A DNA stretch of 64,000 bases from Triticum aestivum (lineage: Eukaryota; Streptophyta; Magnoliopsida; Poales; Poaceae): contig NC_057808.1 in NCBI RefSeq assembly GCF_018294505.1, forward strand, positions 356,488,696-356,552,695, in the 5' to 3' direction. Under the pieces are notes generated by a model. That model saw only the letters and a list, made by a program, of their open reading frames with translations. It searched no databases and was not told the origin of the DNA. Positions within the stretch are counted from its first letter, which is position 1. The number at the start of each line of letters is the position of its first letter. Positions 44,850 through 55,259 of this stretch are shown here, piece by piece. The translations under genes were made by a program, and so were the position numbers.

Positions 44850-45941
44850 TCATTGCCACGGATGGCCTGGCGGATATGCATAGTTGTATCCAGGGTCGTA
44901 CTGAGATGAAGAAGACTCTGATTGCCACTGGCTGGCAGTCATCTCCGGATCCCAAAAGTAATCAGACTGTCGTGGAGGCTGAAATTGTGGTTCCGGCTCC
45001 GGGGCTGGTGTTGGGTTCCGGTAAGCGTAAATGGCTGCCCACGGAACGAGGTACGGGCCTGCAGATAAATTAAACAAGGAAGTAGCAGGCAAGATAATAG
45101 TCTCAGGGTGATGCTTATCAAAGAACAATTTGTATTTAAGCTCCCCTTCCTTGTTCTTAACAATGAAATCATGCGCTACCATACTCTTATAATCTAAATA
45201 AGCAGTGGGCAGCAATTTTTCTTCTTTTTCATAATGCCTAATAGGTATATTATAATATGCAGCAAGGCATGAAGCATAAATACCTCCAAAGATGGGACCC
45301 TTTGTACGGTTCAAACTTAACCGTTTAGCAATGATACCACCCATACTAACAGTGTTATCAGAAAATAAACCATGTAACAAAATGATAATACCAGGAACAC
45401 TAAGATTTCCACAGTTTCCGCGACCAATTAAGCAACGACTAGCAAATAAAGCAAAGTAGCGTAAGACAAGAAAATGTATGCTAGTGATTCTTGCATCGGA
45501 AACCTTCCTAGTTTCCCCCACAGTAATAGTGTCAATAAACCCGTCCACATCTTTACGATGTGGTTCATCTAAACTACCCTCGAAAGGTATTTTGCAAACC
45601 TTGCAAAATTCATCTAGTGGCATCTTCTTAACAACATCATATAAATGAAACTCTACTGCACAAGGTGTTTCCTTAGGAAAATAGTAGAAGTTTTGCACAA
45701 AAGTATTGGTGAGTAAGAGATACTGATGACGTTGGTCGCGGAGGAAGTCGGTGAGGCCTGCATTCTCAGCCAATGAATAGAAATCTTCATAAATCCCGGC
45801 TTCTCTCAAGAAATCATCGGAAGGCCATTCACACGGCCGAACCTCCGCAGTGCGAGGCAAATTATATTTGGGCCTCTGTGCTTCTTCATTCTGCTTTTCC
45901 TTCGAGCTTCGGCTCGATGAGCCCCTCAAAAATCTCTTCAT
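44850..45941 (-). CDS. ATHILA ORF-1-type protein of element A
   Basis: An intact frame of 363 residues starting MKRFLRGSSSRSSK. The family is that of the Arabidopsis Athila ORF-1 proteins; function is not established. It begins with a basic segment, then VRPCEWPSDDF, a globular region (about residues 45-280) including DARITSIHFLVLRYFALFAS and GGIIAKRLSLNRTKGPIFGG, and ends with a Pro/Gln/Ser-rich tail closing SQYDPGYNYAYPPGHPWQ. No protease, polymerase or nuclease motif is seen, and no clear signal peptide or transmembrane helix, so it does not look like an env protein. It lies downstream of an LTR-promoter-like block. The counterpart in element C differs strongly in the central region while sharing both ends. 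Confidence 0.75.
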   Translation of the reverse strand: MKRFLRGSSSRSSKEKQNEEAQRPKYNLPRTAEVRPCEWPSDDFLREAGIYEDFYSLAENAGLTDFLRDQRHQYLLLTNTFVQNFYYFPKETPCAVEFHLYDVVKKMPLDEFCKVCKIPFEGSLDEPHRKDVDGFIDTITVGETRKVSDARITSIHFLVLRYFALFASRCLIGRGNCGNLSVPGIIILLHGLFSDNTVSMGGIIAKRLSLNRTKGPIFGGIYASCLAAYYNIPIRHYEKEEKLLPTAYLDYKSMVAHDFIVKNKEGELKYKLFFDKHHPETIILPATSLFNLSAGPYLVPWAAIYAYRNPTPAPEPEPQFQPPRQSDYFWDPEMTASQWQSESSSSQYDPGYNYAYPPGHPWQ

Positions 45942-46259
45942 TATTTTCTGAAAATTTCTGAAATTTTTAGTAACTTCAAATAAAAGTGAACCAAGCTCAA
46001 CAAAATTGATAGCAACTACTCCTACAAGTGACTAGAGCCTATATCAAGCATTAGAACTACTTGGAACCATATAAATTTGACATGCAAGCTCAAGAACATG
46101 GTCACCTAGGCAGCACAAATTTGCAATGAATAAAGCACTAGAACAAAAACTAATTGGACCAATGGAGGAGTCACATACCAAGGAACAATCCCCCCAAGCA
46201 GTTTTGCGAGAGGTGCTTTGAGCAAGGAGATCAAAAATCGCAGCAAAATGAGCTAGAAC

Positions 46260-46560
46260 TCGTGCTTGAGCTGGATATTGGTGTTTGTGGGAGGAAGAAG
46301 AAGTGTGTGGGTGCAGGAATAAGTGGAGGGGGCCCACCATGGGCCCACGAGGCAGGGGCGCACCCAGGGGGGTAGGGCGCACCCTCCACCCTCGTGGCCA
46401 GGTGCTTGCCCCTCCTGCTGTGTTCTCGGTGCCAGATATTCTCAAATATTCCAGAAAAAATCATATTCCATTTTCAGGGCATTTGGAGAACTTTTATTTT
46501 CGGGGTATTTTTATATTGCATGGATAAATTAGAAAACAGACAGAAAAATACTATTTTTAC
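46260..46560 (-). promoter_or_regulatory. Internal LTR-U3-like block upstream of the ORF-1-type gene (element A)
   Basis: On the minus strand the segment reads, in order, an AAAAGTTCTCCAAATG stretch, TATTCTGGAA-type A/T sequence, then GC-rich CCACGAGGGTGGAGGGTGCG, CCTCGTGGGCCCA, and CTCCACTTATTCC. The same order of parts occurs in the U3 of the element's own LTR (AAAAGTTCT, CCACGAGGGTGG, CCTCGTGGGCCCCC, CTCCATATATTCAC). It ends about 320 bases before the ORF start. It looks like a diverged copy of the LTR core promoter inside the element. Promoter activity is inferred. Confidence 0.55.
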
Positions 46561-46725
46561 TTTATTTCAACTAAATAACAGAAAGTAGAGAGAGGGTACA
46601 TAAGGTTGTGCCTTCTAGTTTCATCCATCTCATGCTCATCAAAAGGAATCCACTAACAAGGTTGATCAGGTCTTGTTAACAAACTCTTTCCGAATAACAT
46701 GGAACCGGAGAAATTTCGAATAACA

Positions 46726-49526
46726 CTATGTTACCTCAACGGGGATATGCACATCCCCTATAATAAGAATATCATATTTCTTCTTGACAGTAGGTACAGG
46801 AAATTCAACGCCTCCAAAAATAATCGATGGAATTTTTCCAATAGAATTGATACTGTGGACCTGAGGTTGTTTCCTCGGAAAGTGTACCGTATGCTCATTA
46901 CCATTAACATGAAAAGTGACATTGCCTTTGTTGCAATCAATAACAGCCCCTGCAGTATTCAAAAAGGTCTTCCAAGAATAATAGACATACCATCGTCCTC
47001 GGGAATATCAAGAATAACAAAGTCCGTTAAAATAGTAACGTTTGCAACCACAACATGCACATCCTCACAAATACCGACAGGTATAGCAGTTGATTTATCA
47101 GCCATTTGCAAAGATATTTCAGTAGGTGTCAACTTATTCAAATCAAGTGTACGATATAAAGAGAGAGGCATAACACTAACACCGGCTCCAAGATCACATA
47201 AAGCAGTTTTAACATAGTTTCTTTTAATGGAGCATGGTATAGTTGGTACTCCTGGATCTCCAAGTTTCTTAGGTATTCGACCCTTAAAAGTGTAATTAGC
47301 AAGCATGGTGGAAATTTCAGCTTCCGGTATCTTTGTTTTATTAGTAACAATTTCTTTCATATACTTAGCATAAGGATTCATTTTGAGCATATCAGTTAAT
47401 CGCATACGCAAAAAGATAGGTCTAACCATTTCAGCAAAGCGCTCAAAATCCTCATCATCCTTTTTCTTTGATGGTTTGGGAGGAAAAGGCATGGGTTTCT
47501 GAACCCATGGCTCCCTTTCTTTATCATGTTTCCTAGCAACAAAGTCTCTTTTATCATAGCGTTGATTCTTTGATTGTGGGTTATCAAGATCAACTGCAGG
47601 TTCAATTTCTATATCATTATCATTGCTAGGTTGAGCATCATCAATAGCATTTTCATTAGGCTCATGTTCATTACCAGATTGTGTTTCAGCATCCGAAATA
47701 GAGATATCATTTGGATTCTCAGGTGTTTCAGCAATAGGTTCACTAGAAGCATGCAAAGTCCTATCATTTTGCTTTTTCTTCTTTTTAGAAGGGCTAGGTG
47801 CATCAATATTATTTCTCTAAGAATCTTGCTCAATTCTCTTAGGGTGGCCTTCAGGATACAAAGGTTCCAGAGTCATTCTACCAGTTCTAGTAGCCACTAT
47901 AGCAGCATAATCATTTTTCTTACTATTCATTTCATTGATCAAATCATTTTGAGCTTTAAGTACTTGTTCTACTTGAGTGGTAACCATAGAAGCATGTTTA
48001 GTAATGAGTTTAAGTTCACCTTTAACTCTAGACATATAATCACCCAAGTGTTCAATCATATAAGCATTTTGTTTTAATTGTCTACCAAAATAAGGATTGA
48101 AATCTTCTTGCTTAACCATAAAGTTATCAAACTCATCCAAGCATTGGCTAGCAATTTTAGTAGGAGGGATTTCAGCTTTATCAAATCTACAGAGAGAATT
48201 CACCTTTACTACCTGTGTCGGATTATCAAGACCATGAGTTTCTTCAATAGGTAATGGATTAAGATCATATGTTTCTTCAACAGGCGGTAGATTAAGACCA
48301 TGTATTTCTTCAATAGGAGGTAAATTCTTAACGTCTTCAGCTTTAATACCTTTTTCTTTCATAGATTTCTTTACCTCTTGCATATCTTCAGGACTGAGAA
48401 ATAGAACACCTCTCTTCTTCGGAGTTGGTTTAGGAATAGGTTCAGGAATTGTCTCAGGAGATGGCTCAGGAAGTGTCCAATTATTTTCATTTGTCAACAT
48501 ATTATTCAATAGAATTTCAGCTTCATCCGGTGTTCTTTCCCTGAAAAGAGAACCATCACAACTATCCAGGTAATCTCTGGAAGCATCGGTTAGTCCATTA
48601 TAAAAGATATCAAGTATTTCATTTTCCTTGAGAGGATGATCAGGAAAAGCATTAAGTAACTGGAGAAGCCTCCCCCAAGCTTGTGGGGGACTCTCTTCTT
48701 CAATTTGTACAAAATTGTATATTTCCCTCAAAGCAGCTTGTTTCTTATGAGCAGGGAAATATTTAGCAGAGAAGTAATAAATCATATCCTGGGGACTACG
48801 CACACAACCAGGATCAAGAGAATTAAACCATATCTTAGCATCACCCTTTAATGAGAACGGAAATATTTTAAGGATATAAAGGTAGCGTGTTCTCTCATCA
48901 TTGGTGAACAGGGTGGCTATATCATTTAATTTAGTAAGATGTGCCAAAACAGTTTCAGACTCATAGCCATGAAAAGTATCAGATTCAACCAAAGTAATTA
49001 TATCAGGATCAACAGAGAATTCATAATCCTTATCAGTAACACAGATAGGTGAAGTAGCAAAAGCAGGGTCATGTTTCATTCTAGCATTAAGAGATTGCTG
49101 CTTCCATTTAGCTAATAACCTCTTGAGTTCATATCTATCTTTGCAAGCTAAAATAGCTAAAGCAGCTTCTTTTTCAAAAACATAACCCTCAGGAATAACA
49201 GGCTAGTCTTCATCATCACTTTCATCTATATAATCAGTTTCAATAATTTCTTTCTCTCTAACCCTAGCAATTTGTTCATCAAGAAATTCACTAAGTGGCA
49301 CAGTAGTATCAAGCGTGGAAGTAGTTTCATCATAAGTATCATGCATAGCAGAAGTGGCATCATCAATAACATGCGACATATCAGAACGAATAGCAGAAGC
49401 AGGTTTAGGTGTCGCAAGCTTACTCAAAACAGAAGGTGAATCAAGTGCAGAGCTAGATGGCAGTTCCTTACCTCCCCTCGTAGTTGAGGGATAGATTGTT
49501 GTCTTAGCGTCTTTCAAGTTCTTCAT
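46726..49526 (-). pseudogene. Gag-protease polyprotein of element A, broken
   Basis: The frame starts MKNLKDAKTTIYPSTTRGGK at 49526. Compared with element C it has a TAG at 49203, where six codons are replaced, a TAG at 47817, and a 1-base deletion near 46960 in the run of T after the GRPF codons. The gag domain (about residues 170-300) contains FPFSLKGDAKIWFNSLDPG and WGRLLQLLNAFPDHPL. The protease contains CDLGAGVSVMPLSLYR, with the D-x-G-A catalytic form, and the second conserved segment IILGRPF. Gag forms the particle and the protease matures it. No RT follows: after 46726 the sequence passes to noncoding DNA and then the ORF-1-type gene. Confidence 0.88.
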
Positions 49527-49575
49527 AGTGACCAGCAGATATAAATCCCAAGTGACTCAAAGAATAGAGCTATGC

Positions 49576-49593
49576 TCCCCGGCAACGACGCCA
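49576..49593 (-). other. Primer-binding site of element A
   Basis: Minus-strand TGGCGTCGTTGCCGGGGA, 11 bases after the 5' LTR. It differs by one base from the site in elements B and C (TGGCGCCGTTGCCGGGGA), the Asp-tRNA-type primer site common in Athila elements. Confidence 0.88.
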
Positions 49594-49604
49594 GAAAATA
49601 GTCT

Positions 49605-51009
49605 TGATAATCCACAAGTATATAGGATCGCAACAGTTTTCGAGGGTAGAGTATTCAACCCAAATTTATTGATTCGACACAAGGGGAGCCAAAGAATATT
49701 CTCAAGTATTAGCAGTTGAGTTGTTAATTCAACCACACCTGGATAACTTGGTATCTGCAGCAAAGTATTTAGTAGCAAAGCAATATGGAAGTAACGGTAA
49801 CGGTAGCAAAAGTAATATTTTTGGGTTTTGTAGTGATTGTAACAGTAGCAATGGAAAAGTAAATAAGCGAAGAACAATATGTGAAAATCTCGTAGGCATT
49901 GGATCGGTGATGGAGAATTATGCCGGATGTGGTTCATCATGTAACAGTCATAACATAGGGTGACACAGAACTAGCTCCAATTCATCAATGTAATGTAGGC
50001 ATGTATTCCGAATATAGTCATATGTGCTTATGGAAAAGAACTTGCATGACATCTTTTGTCCTACCCTCCCGTGGCAGCGGGGTCCTAGTGGAAACTAAGG
50101 ATATTAAGGCCTCCTTTTAATAGAGTACCGGACCAAAGCATTAACACATAGTGAATACATGAACTCCTCAAACTACGGTCATCACCGGGAGTGGTCCCGA
50201 TTATTGTCACTTCGGGGTTGCCGGATCATAACACATAGTAGGTGACTATAGACTTGCAAGATAGGATCAAGAACTCACATATATTCATGAAAACATAATA
50301 GGTTCAGATCTGAAATCATGGCACTCGGGCCCTAGTGACAAGCATTAAGCATAGCAAAGTCATAGCAACATCAATCTCAGAACATAGTGGATACTAGGGA
50401 TCAAACCCTAACAAAACTAATTCGATTACATGGTAGATCTCATCCAACCCATCACCGTCCAGCAAGCCTACGATGGAATTACTCACGCACGGCGGTGAGC
50501 ATCATGAAATTGGTGATGGAGGATGGTTGATGATGACGACGGCGACGAATCCCCCTCTTCGGAGCCCCGAACGGACTCCAGATCAGCCCTCCCGAGAGGT
50601 TTTAGGGCTTGGCGACGGCTCCGTATCGTAAAACGCGATGAATCGTTCTCTTTGTTTTTTTTCTCCCCGAAAGTGAATATATGGAGTTGGAGTTGAGGTC
50701 GGTGGAGCGTCAGGGGGCCCACGAGGTAGGGGGGCACGCCCTAGGGGGGTAGGTGCTCCCCCACCCTCGTGGACAGGGTGTGGGCCCCCTGACATGGATT
50801 TTTCTTCCAGTATTTTTCTTATTTTCCAAATAGATGTTCCGTGGAGTTTCAGGTCATTCCCAGAACTTTTGTTTCTGCACATAAACAACACCATGGAAAG
50901 TCTGCTGAAAACAGCGTCAGTCCGGGTTAGTTCCATTCAAATCATGCAAGTTAGAGTCCAAAACAAGGGCAAAAGTGTTTGGAAAATTAGATACGACAGA
51001 GACGTATCA
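49605..51009 (-). mobile_element. 5' LTR of gypsy element A
   Basis: A 1405-bp LTR. Sense start TGATACGTCTCTGTCGTATC at 51009, ending at 49605 with GGATTATCA. The promoter inverted arms are at 50709-50722 and 50780-50793, perfect over 14 bp. By eye it differs from the 3' LTR at scattered sites only, suggesting a fairly recent insertion. Confidence 0.93.
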
Positions 51010-51532
51010 GGACTCCAAACCTTGGGAAAATAACTTCCTTAAGCATTTTAATAGGTGTTTTGATCAACACTACTGGTTGGAATAGCTTCTACCCATTTAG
51101 TAACATAATCAACAACAACCAAAATATGTGTATACTCATTAGAGGAAGGAAAAGGTCCCATGTAATCAAATTCCCAAACATCAAATGGTTCAACAGCAAG
51201 TGAATAATTCATAGGCATTTCATGACGCTTACCGATATTACCTATTCTTTGACATTCATCACAAGATGAGACGTACTTACGGGCATCCTTGAAGAGAGTA
51301 GGCCAATAAAATCCAGACTGCAATACCTTATGAGCAGTTGTATCTCCAGCACGATGCCCTCCATAAGCCTCGGAGTGACATTCCATAGGATTTGTCCATG
51401 TTCATGCTCAGGTACACAACGTCTAATAATACCATCTACTCCTTCTTTATAAAGATGTGGGTCATCCCAAAAGTAATGTCTTAAATCATAGAAGAATTTT
51501 TTCTTTTGTTGGTATGTAAAGCTAGGTGGCAA
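51010..51532 (-). pseudogene. Element B integrase, N-terminal part
   Basis: Overlapping frames (51532-51242 and 51386-51048) give the zinc-binding HHCC region ([14 protein letters not shown], then [20 protein letters not shown] and [18 protein letters not shown]) and the first catalytic Asp in WEFDYMGPFPSS. A frameshift near 51375 joins them, and another near 51048 puts a stop before the junction with element A. It continues at 41477. Confidence 0.88.
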
Positions 51533-52077
51533 CTATTTAGCAACAATGTAATTAGCATAGTCAACATACCAAGGAGTACTATTAGCAACATTTATTGCAG
51601 CTAACTGCTCATCAGGAAAAGTATCATCAGTAGGAAGTGGGTCATCAAGCACATTTTCAAGTCTAGACAAGTTATCAGCTACGGGGTTCTCAACTCCTTT
51701 TCTATCAATAATATGTAAATCAAATTCTTGTAACAAGAGAACCCAACGAATAAGTCTATGTTTAGCATCTTTCCATTCCATAAGATATATAATAGCAGCA
51801 TGGTCTGTGTGAACAGTTACTTTGGAATCAACAATATAAGGTCTAAATTTATCACAAGAAAACACCACTTTTAAGTATTCTTTTTCAGTACTAGCATAAT
51901 TTCTTTGAGCACTGTCTAGAGTTTTACTAGCATAATGAATAACATTCAATTTCTTATCAACTCTTGTCCTAGAATGGCACCAACAACATAATCACTAGCA
52001 TCACACATACTTTCAAAAGGCAAGTTCCAATCAGGTGGTTAAACAATAGGTGCAGAAATTAAGGCTTTCTTGACTGT
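51533..52077 (-). pseudogene. Element B RNase H region
   Basis: The open part (51949-51533) reads [20 protein letters not shown], then [39 protein letters not shown] and [15 protein letters not shown], the standard gypsy RNase H with its acidic residues. Upstream to 52077 the frame is broken by stops and shifts where the connection from RT should be. It ends with a TAG just before the integrase part. Confidence 0.85.
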
Positions 52078-53658
52078 TTAAAAGGCTTCAAGACAATCGT
52101 CATAAAAAACAAAAGGAATATCCTTTGTAAGAGGCCTAGAAATTTTACAAAAGTCTTTGATAAATCTCCTATAGAAACCAGCATGACCTAGGAAACTACG
52201 AATACCTTTGATGTCCTTGGGACATGGCATTTTCTCAATTGCATCAACCTTAGCTTGGTCCACTTCAATACCTCTTTCAGAAATTTTATGACCCAAGACA
52301 ATGCCTTCATTGACCATAAAGTGGCACTTCTCCCAATTCAAGACAAGATTTGTTTGTTCACATCTCTGCAAAACTCGATCAAGATTGCTTAAACAATCAT
52401 CAAAAAACTTCCCATAAACAGAGAAGTCATCCATGAAAACCTCAACAATCTTCTCACAAAAATCAGAGAATATAACAGTCATACATCTTTGAAAGGTAGC
52501 AGGTGCATTACATAAACCAAAAGGCATACGTCTATAAGCATAGGTTCCAAAAGGACAAGTAAAAGTGGTCTTTTCTTGATCAGGTTGAGAAACAGGTATT
52601 TGTGAGAAGCCAGAATATCCATCAAGGAAGCAGAAGTGTGTGTGCTTAGATAATCTTTCAAGTATTTGATCAATAAAAGGCAAAGGGTAATGATCTTTTC
52701 TAGTTGCTTTGTTTAATTTTCTATAAACAATTACCATTCTATAGCCTGTAACAATTCTTTGTGGAATAAGGTCATTCTTATCATTAGGAACAATAGTAAT
52801 ACCTCCTATCTTAGGGACACAATGAACATGACTTACCCATCTACTATCAGCTATGGGATAGATTATACCTGCTTCCAGAAGTTTTAATATTTCCATTCTT
52901 ACCACCTCTTTCATCTTCAGATTTAACCGACGTTGGTGATCAACAACGGGTTTAGCATCAGGTTCCATATTAATTTTGTGCTGACATAGAGTGGGACTAA
53001 TGCCTTTTAAATCATCAAGAGTATATCCAATAGCATCTCGGTGCTTCCTTAGAACTTTCAATAATCTCTCTTCTTCATGTTCTGAAAGGTTAGCACTGAT
53101 AATAACAGGATATTTTTTCTTTTCATCAAGATAAGCATATTTCAAAGTGTCTGGCAATTGTTTTAATTCAAACACAGGATCACCTTTAGGTGGAGGAGGA
53201 CCTCCAAGAATTTCAATAGGCAAGTTGTGTTTAAGTAGAGGACGTTGTTCAAAGAAAATTGTGTCTATTTCATTTCTTTCATGCATTTGTAAATCATTTT
53301 CATGGTCTAGCAAATATTGTTCTAAAGGATCAGTAGGTGGCACAACAATAGCAGCAAGACCAATTAATTCATATTTACTAGGCAATTCTTTTTCATGATG
53401 ATTTCTACTAAACTTGGAAAAATTAAACTCATGAGACTCATCACCAAAACTAACACCCATAGTTTGTTTCTTACAATCTATCTTAGCATTAACTGTATTC
53501 AAGAAAGGTCTTCCAAAGATAATGGGACAGAAGTCATCTTGTGGGGAACGAAGAACAAGAAAATCAGTAGGGTATTTAATTTTCCCACACAAGACTTTGA
53601 CATCTCTAACACCCAATTGGTGATATAGTGTCTCTATTAGCAAGTTTAATAGTAACAT
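52078..53658 (-). pseudogene. Element B protease tail and reverse transcriptase
   Basis: A long open frame of 526 residues. Its start is not a true one, because it continues from the protease by a frameshift near 53620. Homology begins at GVRDVKVLCGKIKYPTDFLV, includes the protease segment PIIFGRPFLNTVNAKIDCKK, a linker, and then reverse transcriptase: KLLEAGIIYPIADSRWVSHV, CFLDGYSGFSQIPVSQPDQE with a catalytic Asp, PFGLCNAPATFQRCM, and FMDDFSVYGKFFDD (about residue 405) with the catalytic Asp pair. It ends with GIRSFLGHAGFYRRFIKDFC. RT copies the genomic RNA in the particle. The RT core appears uninterrupted, but the polyprotein as a whole is broken. Confidence 0.9.
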
Positions 53659-54149
53659 CTATTTCTTCTATCTCAGCAGGTGCTATGTATTTCATAATTT
53701 CTTGACATAAAGTGTAAGGAATAGCACTCACACTAGCACCAATGTCACATAAACCATGATAACAGTGATCTCCTATTTTAACTGAGATGACAGGCATGCC
53801 CACAACAGGTCTACATTTATTCCCTTTTTCCGGTTTAGCAATTCTAGCAGCTTCATCACAGAAGTAAATAACATGCCCATCCATGTCTTCTTCCAAGAGA
53901 TCCTTAACCATAGTAATGCTAGGTTGTACTTTAATTTGTTCATCAGGTTTAGGTGTTCTAACATAGCTTTTGTTAACCACAGTTGAAACTTTAACATGTT
54001 CGTTTATCCTAACAGGAAAAGGTGGTTTCTCAATATGAGCAAAAGGAACAACTGGATCAACATTATAAAGTATAGTTTCTTCTTTAACTGGTACCGGTTC
54101 TTTAATTTCTTCTTTAATAGGTGGGTGATATTTAAACCACTTCTATTTA
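53606..54149 (-). pseudogene. Element B gag C-terminus and protease
   Basis: After the Tourist MITE the polyprotein resumes as KWFKYHPPIKEEIKEPVPVK and continues through SITMVKDLLEEDMDGHVIYF to the protease segment HGLCDIGASVSAIPYTLCQE, the D-x-G-A form shared with element A. The frame stops at 53606 (after ANRDTISPIG), and homology shifts into the overlapping RT frame. Confidence 0.85.
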
Positions 54150-54344
54150 GGCCTTGTACAATGGGAGGTGCTTAGGAGAGGTGCTTAGAGAAATAAACCA
54201 GGATTTCCTTAAGCATCGGTGCTTATTTGTACAGGGTAGATGCTTAACTAAGCGTCTCTCCTATAGAAATAGGCGCCGGTGCTTCAGAAAAACCCGGTTT
54301 ATTTTTCTAAGCACCTCCCTAAGTATCTCCCATTGTACAAGGCC
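54150..54344. mobile_element. Tourist-like (PIF/Harbinger) MITE in element B gag
   Basis: A 195-bp element with long inverted ends: GGCCTTGTACAATGGGAGGT on the left and its exact mirror on the right, extending inward as GTGCTTAG and CTAAGCACC. It is flanked by the canonical Tourist target duplication TTA (54147-54149 and 54345-54347). The almost complete mirror symmetry lets the transcript fold into a long hairpin. It splits the gag frame after ELPK. Confidence 0.93.
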
Positions 54345-55168
54345 TTAGGGAGTTCAACATGAGTAGCAAATGATTCACAAAAGGAGGCTACTATCTCAGA
54401 GTCAAGTCCATATTTAGTGCTAAACTTTTGAAAAGCATCGATATTCATAAAAGATTTAACACAATCATACTTAAGTTTAATACCTAACTCTTTACCTTCG
54501 TCGAGTTCCCAATCTTCAGAGTTGCATTTAATTCTTTCCAAAAGATCCCACCGGAATTCAATAGTTTTCTTCATAAAAGAACCAGCACAAGAAGTATCGA
54601 GCATGGTTTGATCATTACGAGAAAGCCGAGCATAAAAGTTCTGAATAATAATTCCTCTTGGGAGCTCATGATTGGGGAATGAATATAACATTGACTTAAG
54701 CCTCCCCCAAGCTAGAGCGATACTTTCTCCTTCACGAGGCCAAAAATTATATATATAATTCCGATCACGATGAACTAGATGCATAGGATAAATTTTTTGG
54801 TGGAACTCCAATTTCAAACGATTCCAATTCCATGATCCAATATCATCGCATAGCCTAAACCATGCCAATGCTTTTCCCTTCAAATATAAAGGGAAAACCT
54901 TTTTCATCACCTCATCTCCGGGTAAACCTGCAAGCTTAAACAATCAACAAATTTGTTCCACATATATTAAGTGCATATCAGGATGTTCGGTTCCATCTCC
55001 TGCATAAGGATTAGCTAGCAGTTGTTCTATCATACCCGAAGGAATTTCATATTCAATATTTTCAGTAGGTGCAGTAGGTTGAGGGGTAACTAATTGTGGT
55101 TCTGGACGAGGTGAAGATACCCTGAACAAACCCCTCAAAGGATTGTTTTCCATAGTAACAAGTGACAA
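54345..55168 (-). pseudogene. Element B gag
   Basis: The start is probably MENNPLRGLFRVSSPRPEPQ at 55153, with another in-frame Met 5 codons upstream. A TGA at 54944 breaks the frame after LIYVEQIC. The core gag region follows (FKLAGLPGDEVMKKVFPLYL, KGKALAWFRLCDDIGSWNW, WGRLKSMLYSFPNHELPRG). It is homologous to but clearly diverged from gag in elements A and C. It is interrupted by the MITE at 54344. Confidence 0.87.
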
Positions 55169-55230
55169 TAAATTTCAGCACACTATACAAATGTTTCCTT
55201 ACCAAATTCCACTTGCCAAAGGCGCTTCAC

Positions 55231-55248
55231 TCCCCGGCAACGGCGCCA
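55231..55248 (-). other. Primer-binding site of element B
   Basis: Minus-strand TGGCGCCGTTGCCGGGGA, 11 bases from the LTR end, identical to that of element C. Confidence 0.9.
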
Positions 55249-55259
55249 GAAAATAGCCT

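Larger units (their letters stand above)
41478..51009 (-). mobile_element. Gypsy element A: complete Sabrina-like Athila element lacking RT and integrase
   Basis: A complete element of 9532 bp with LTRs at both ends, primer site, polypurine tract and a perfect 5-bp target duplication GGACT (41473-41477 and 51010-51014). It interrupts the integrase of element B; removing it rejoins GVP-RYLMTDG. Reading on the minus strand the order is 5' LTR, primer site, gag-protease, an LTR-promoter-like block, ATHILA ORF-1-type gene, about 2 kb noncoding, 3' LTR. There is no reverse transcriptase, RNase H or integrase, so it must depend on another element. The name Sabrina-like is from recognition of the LTR. 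Confidence 0.92.

Noticed and set aside
44850..45941. Env-like gene in element A
   Set aside because: No convincing signal peptide, transmembrane helix or glycoprotein pattern. It matches the ATHILA ORF-1 type instead.
47574..48077. 167-residue frame opposite element A gag (similar at 61712-62227)
   Set aside because: Antisense shadow of the real gag frame; Ile/Arg/Ser-rich as expected from the complementary codons.
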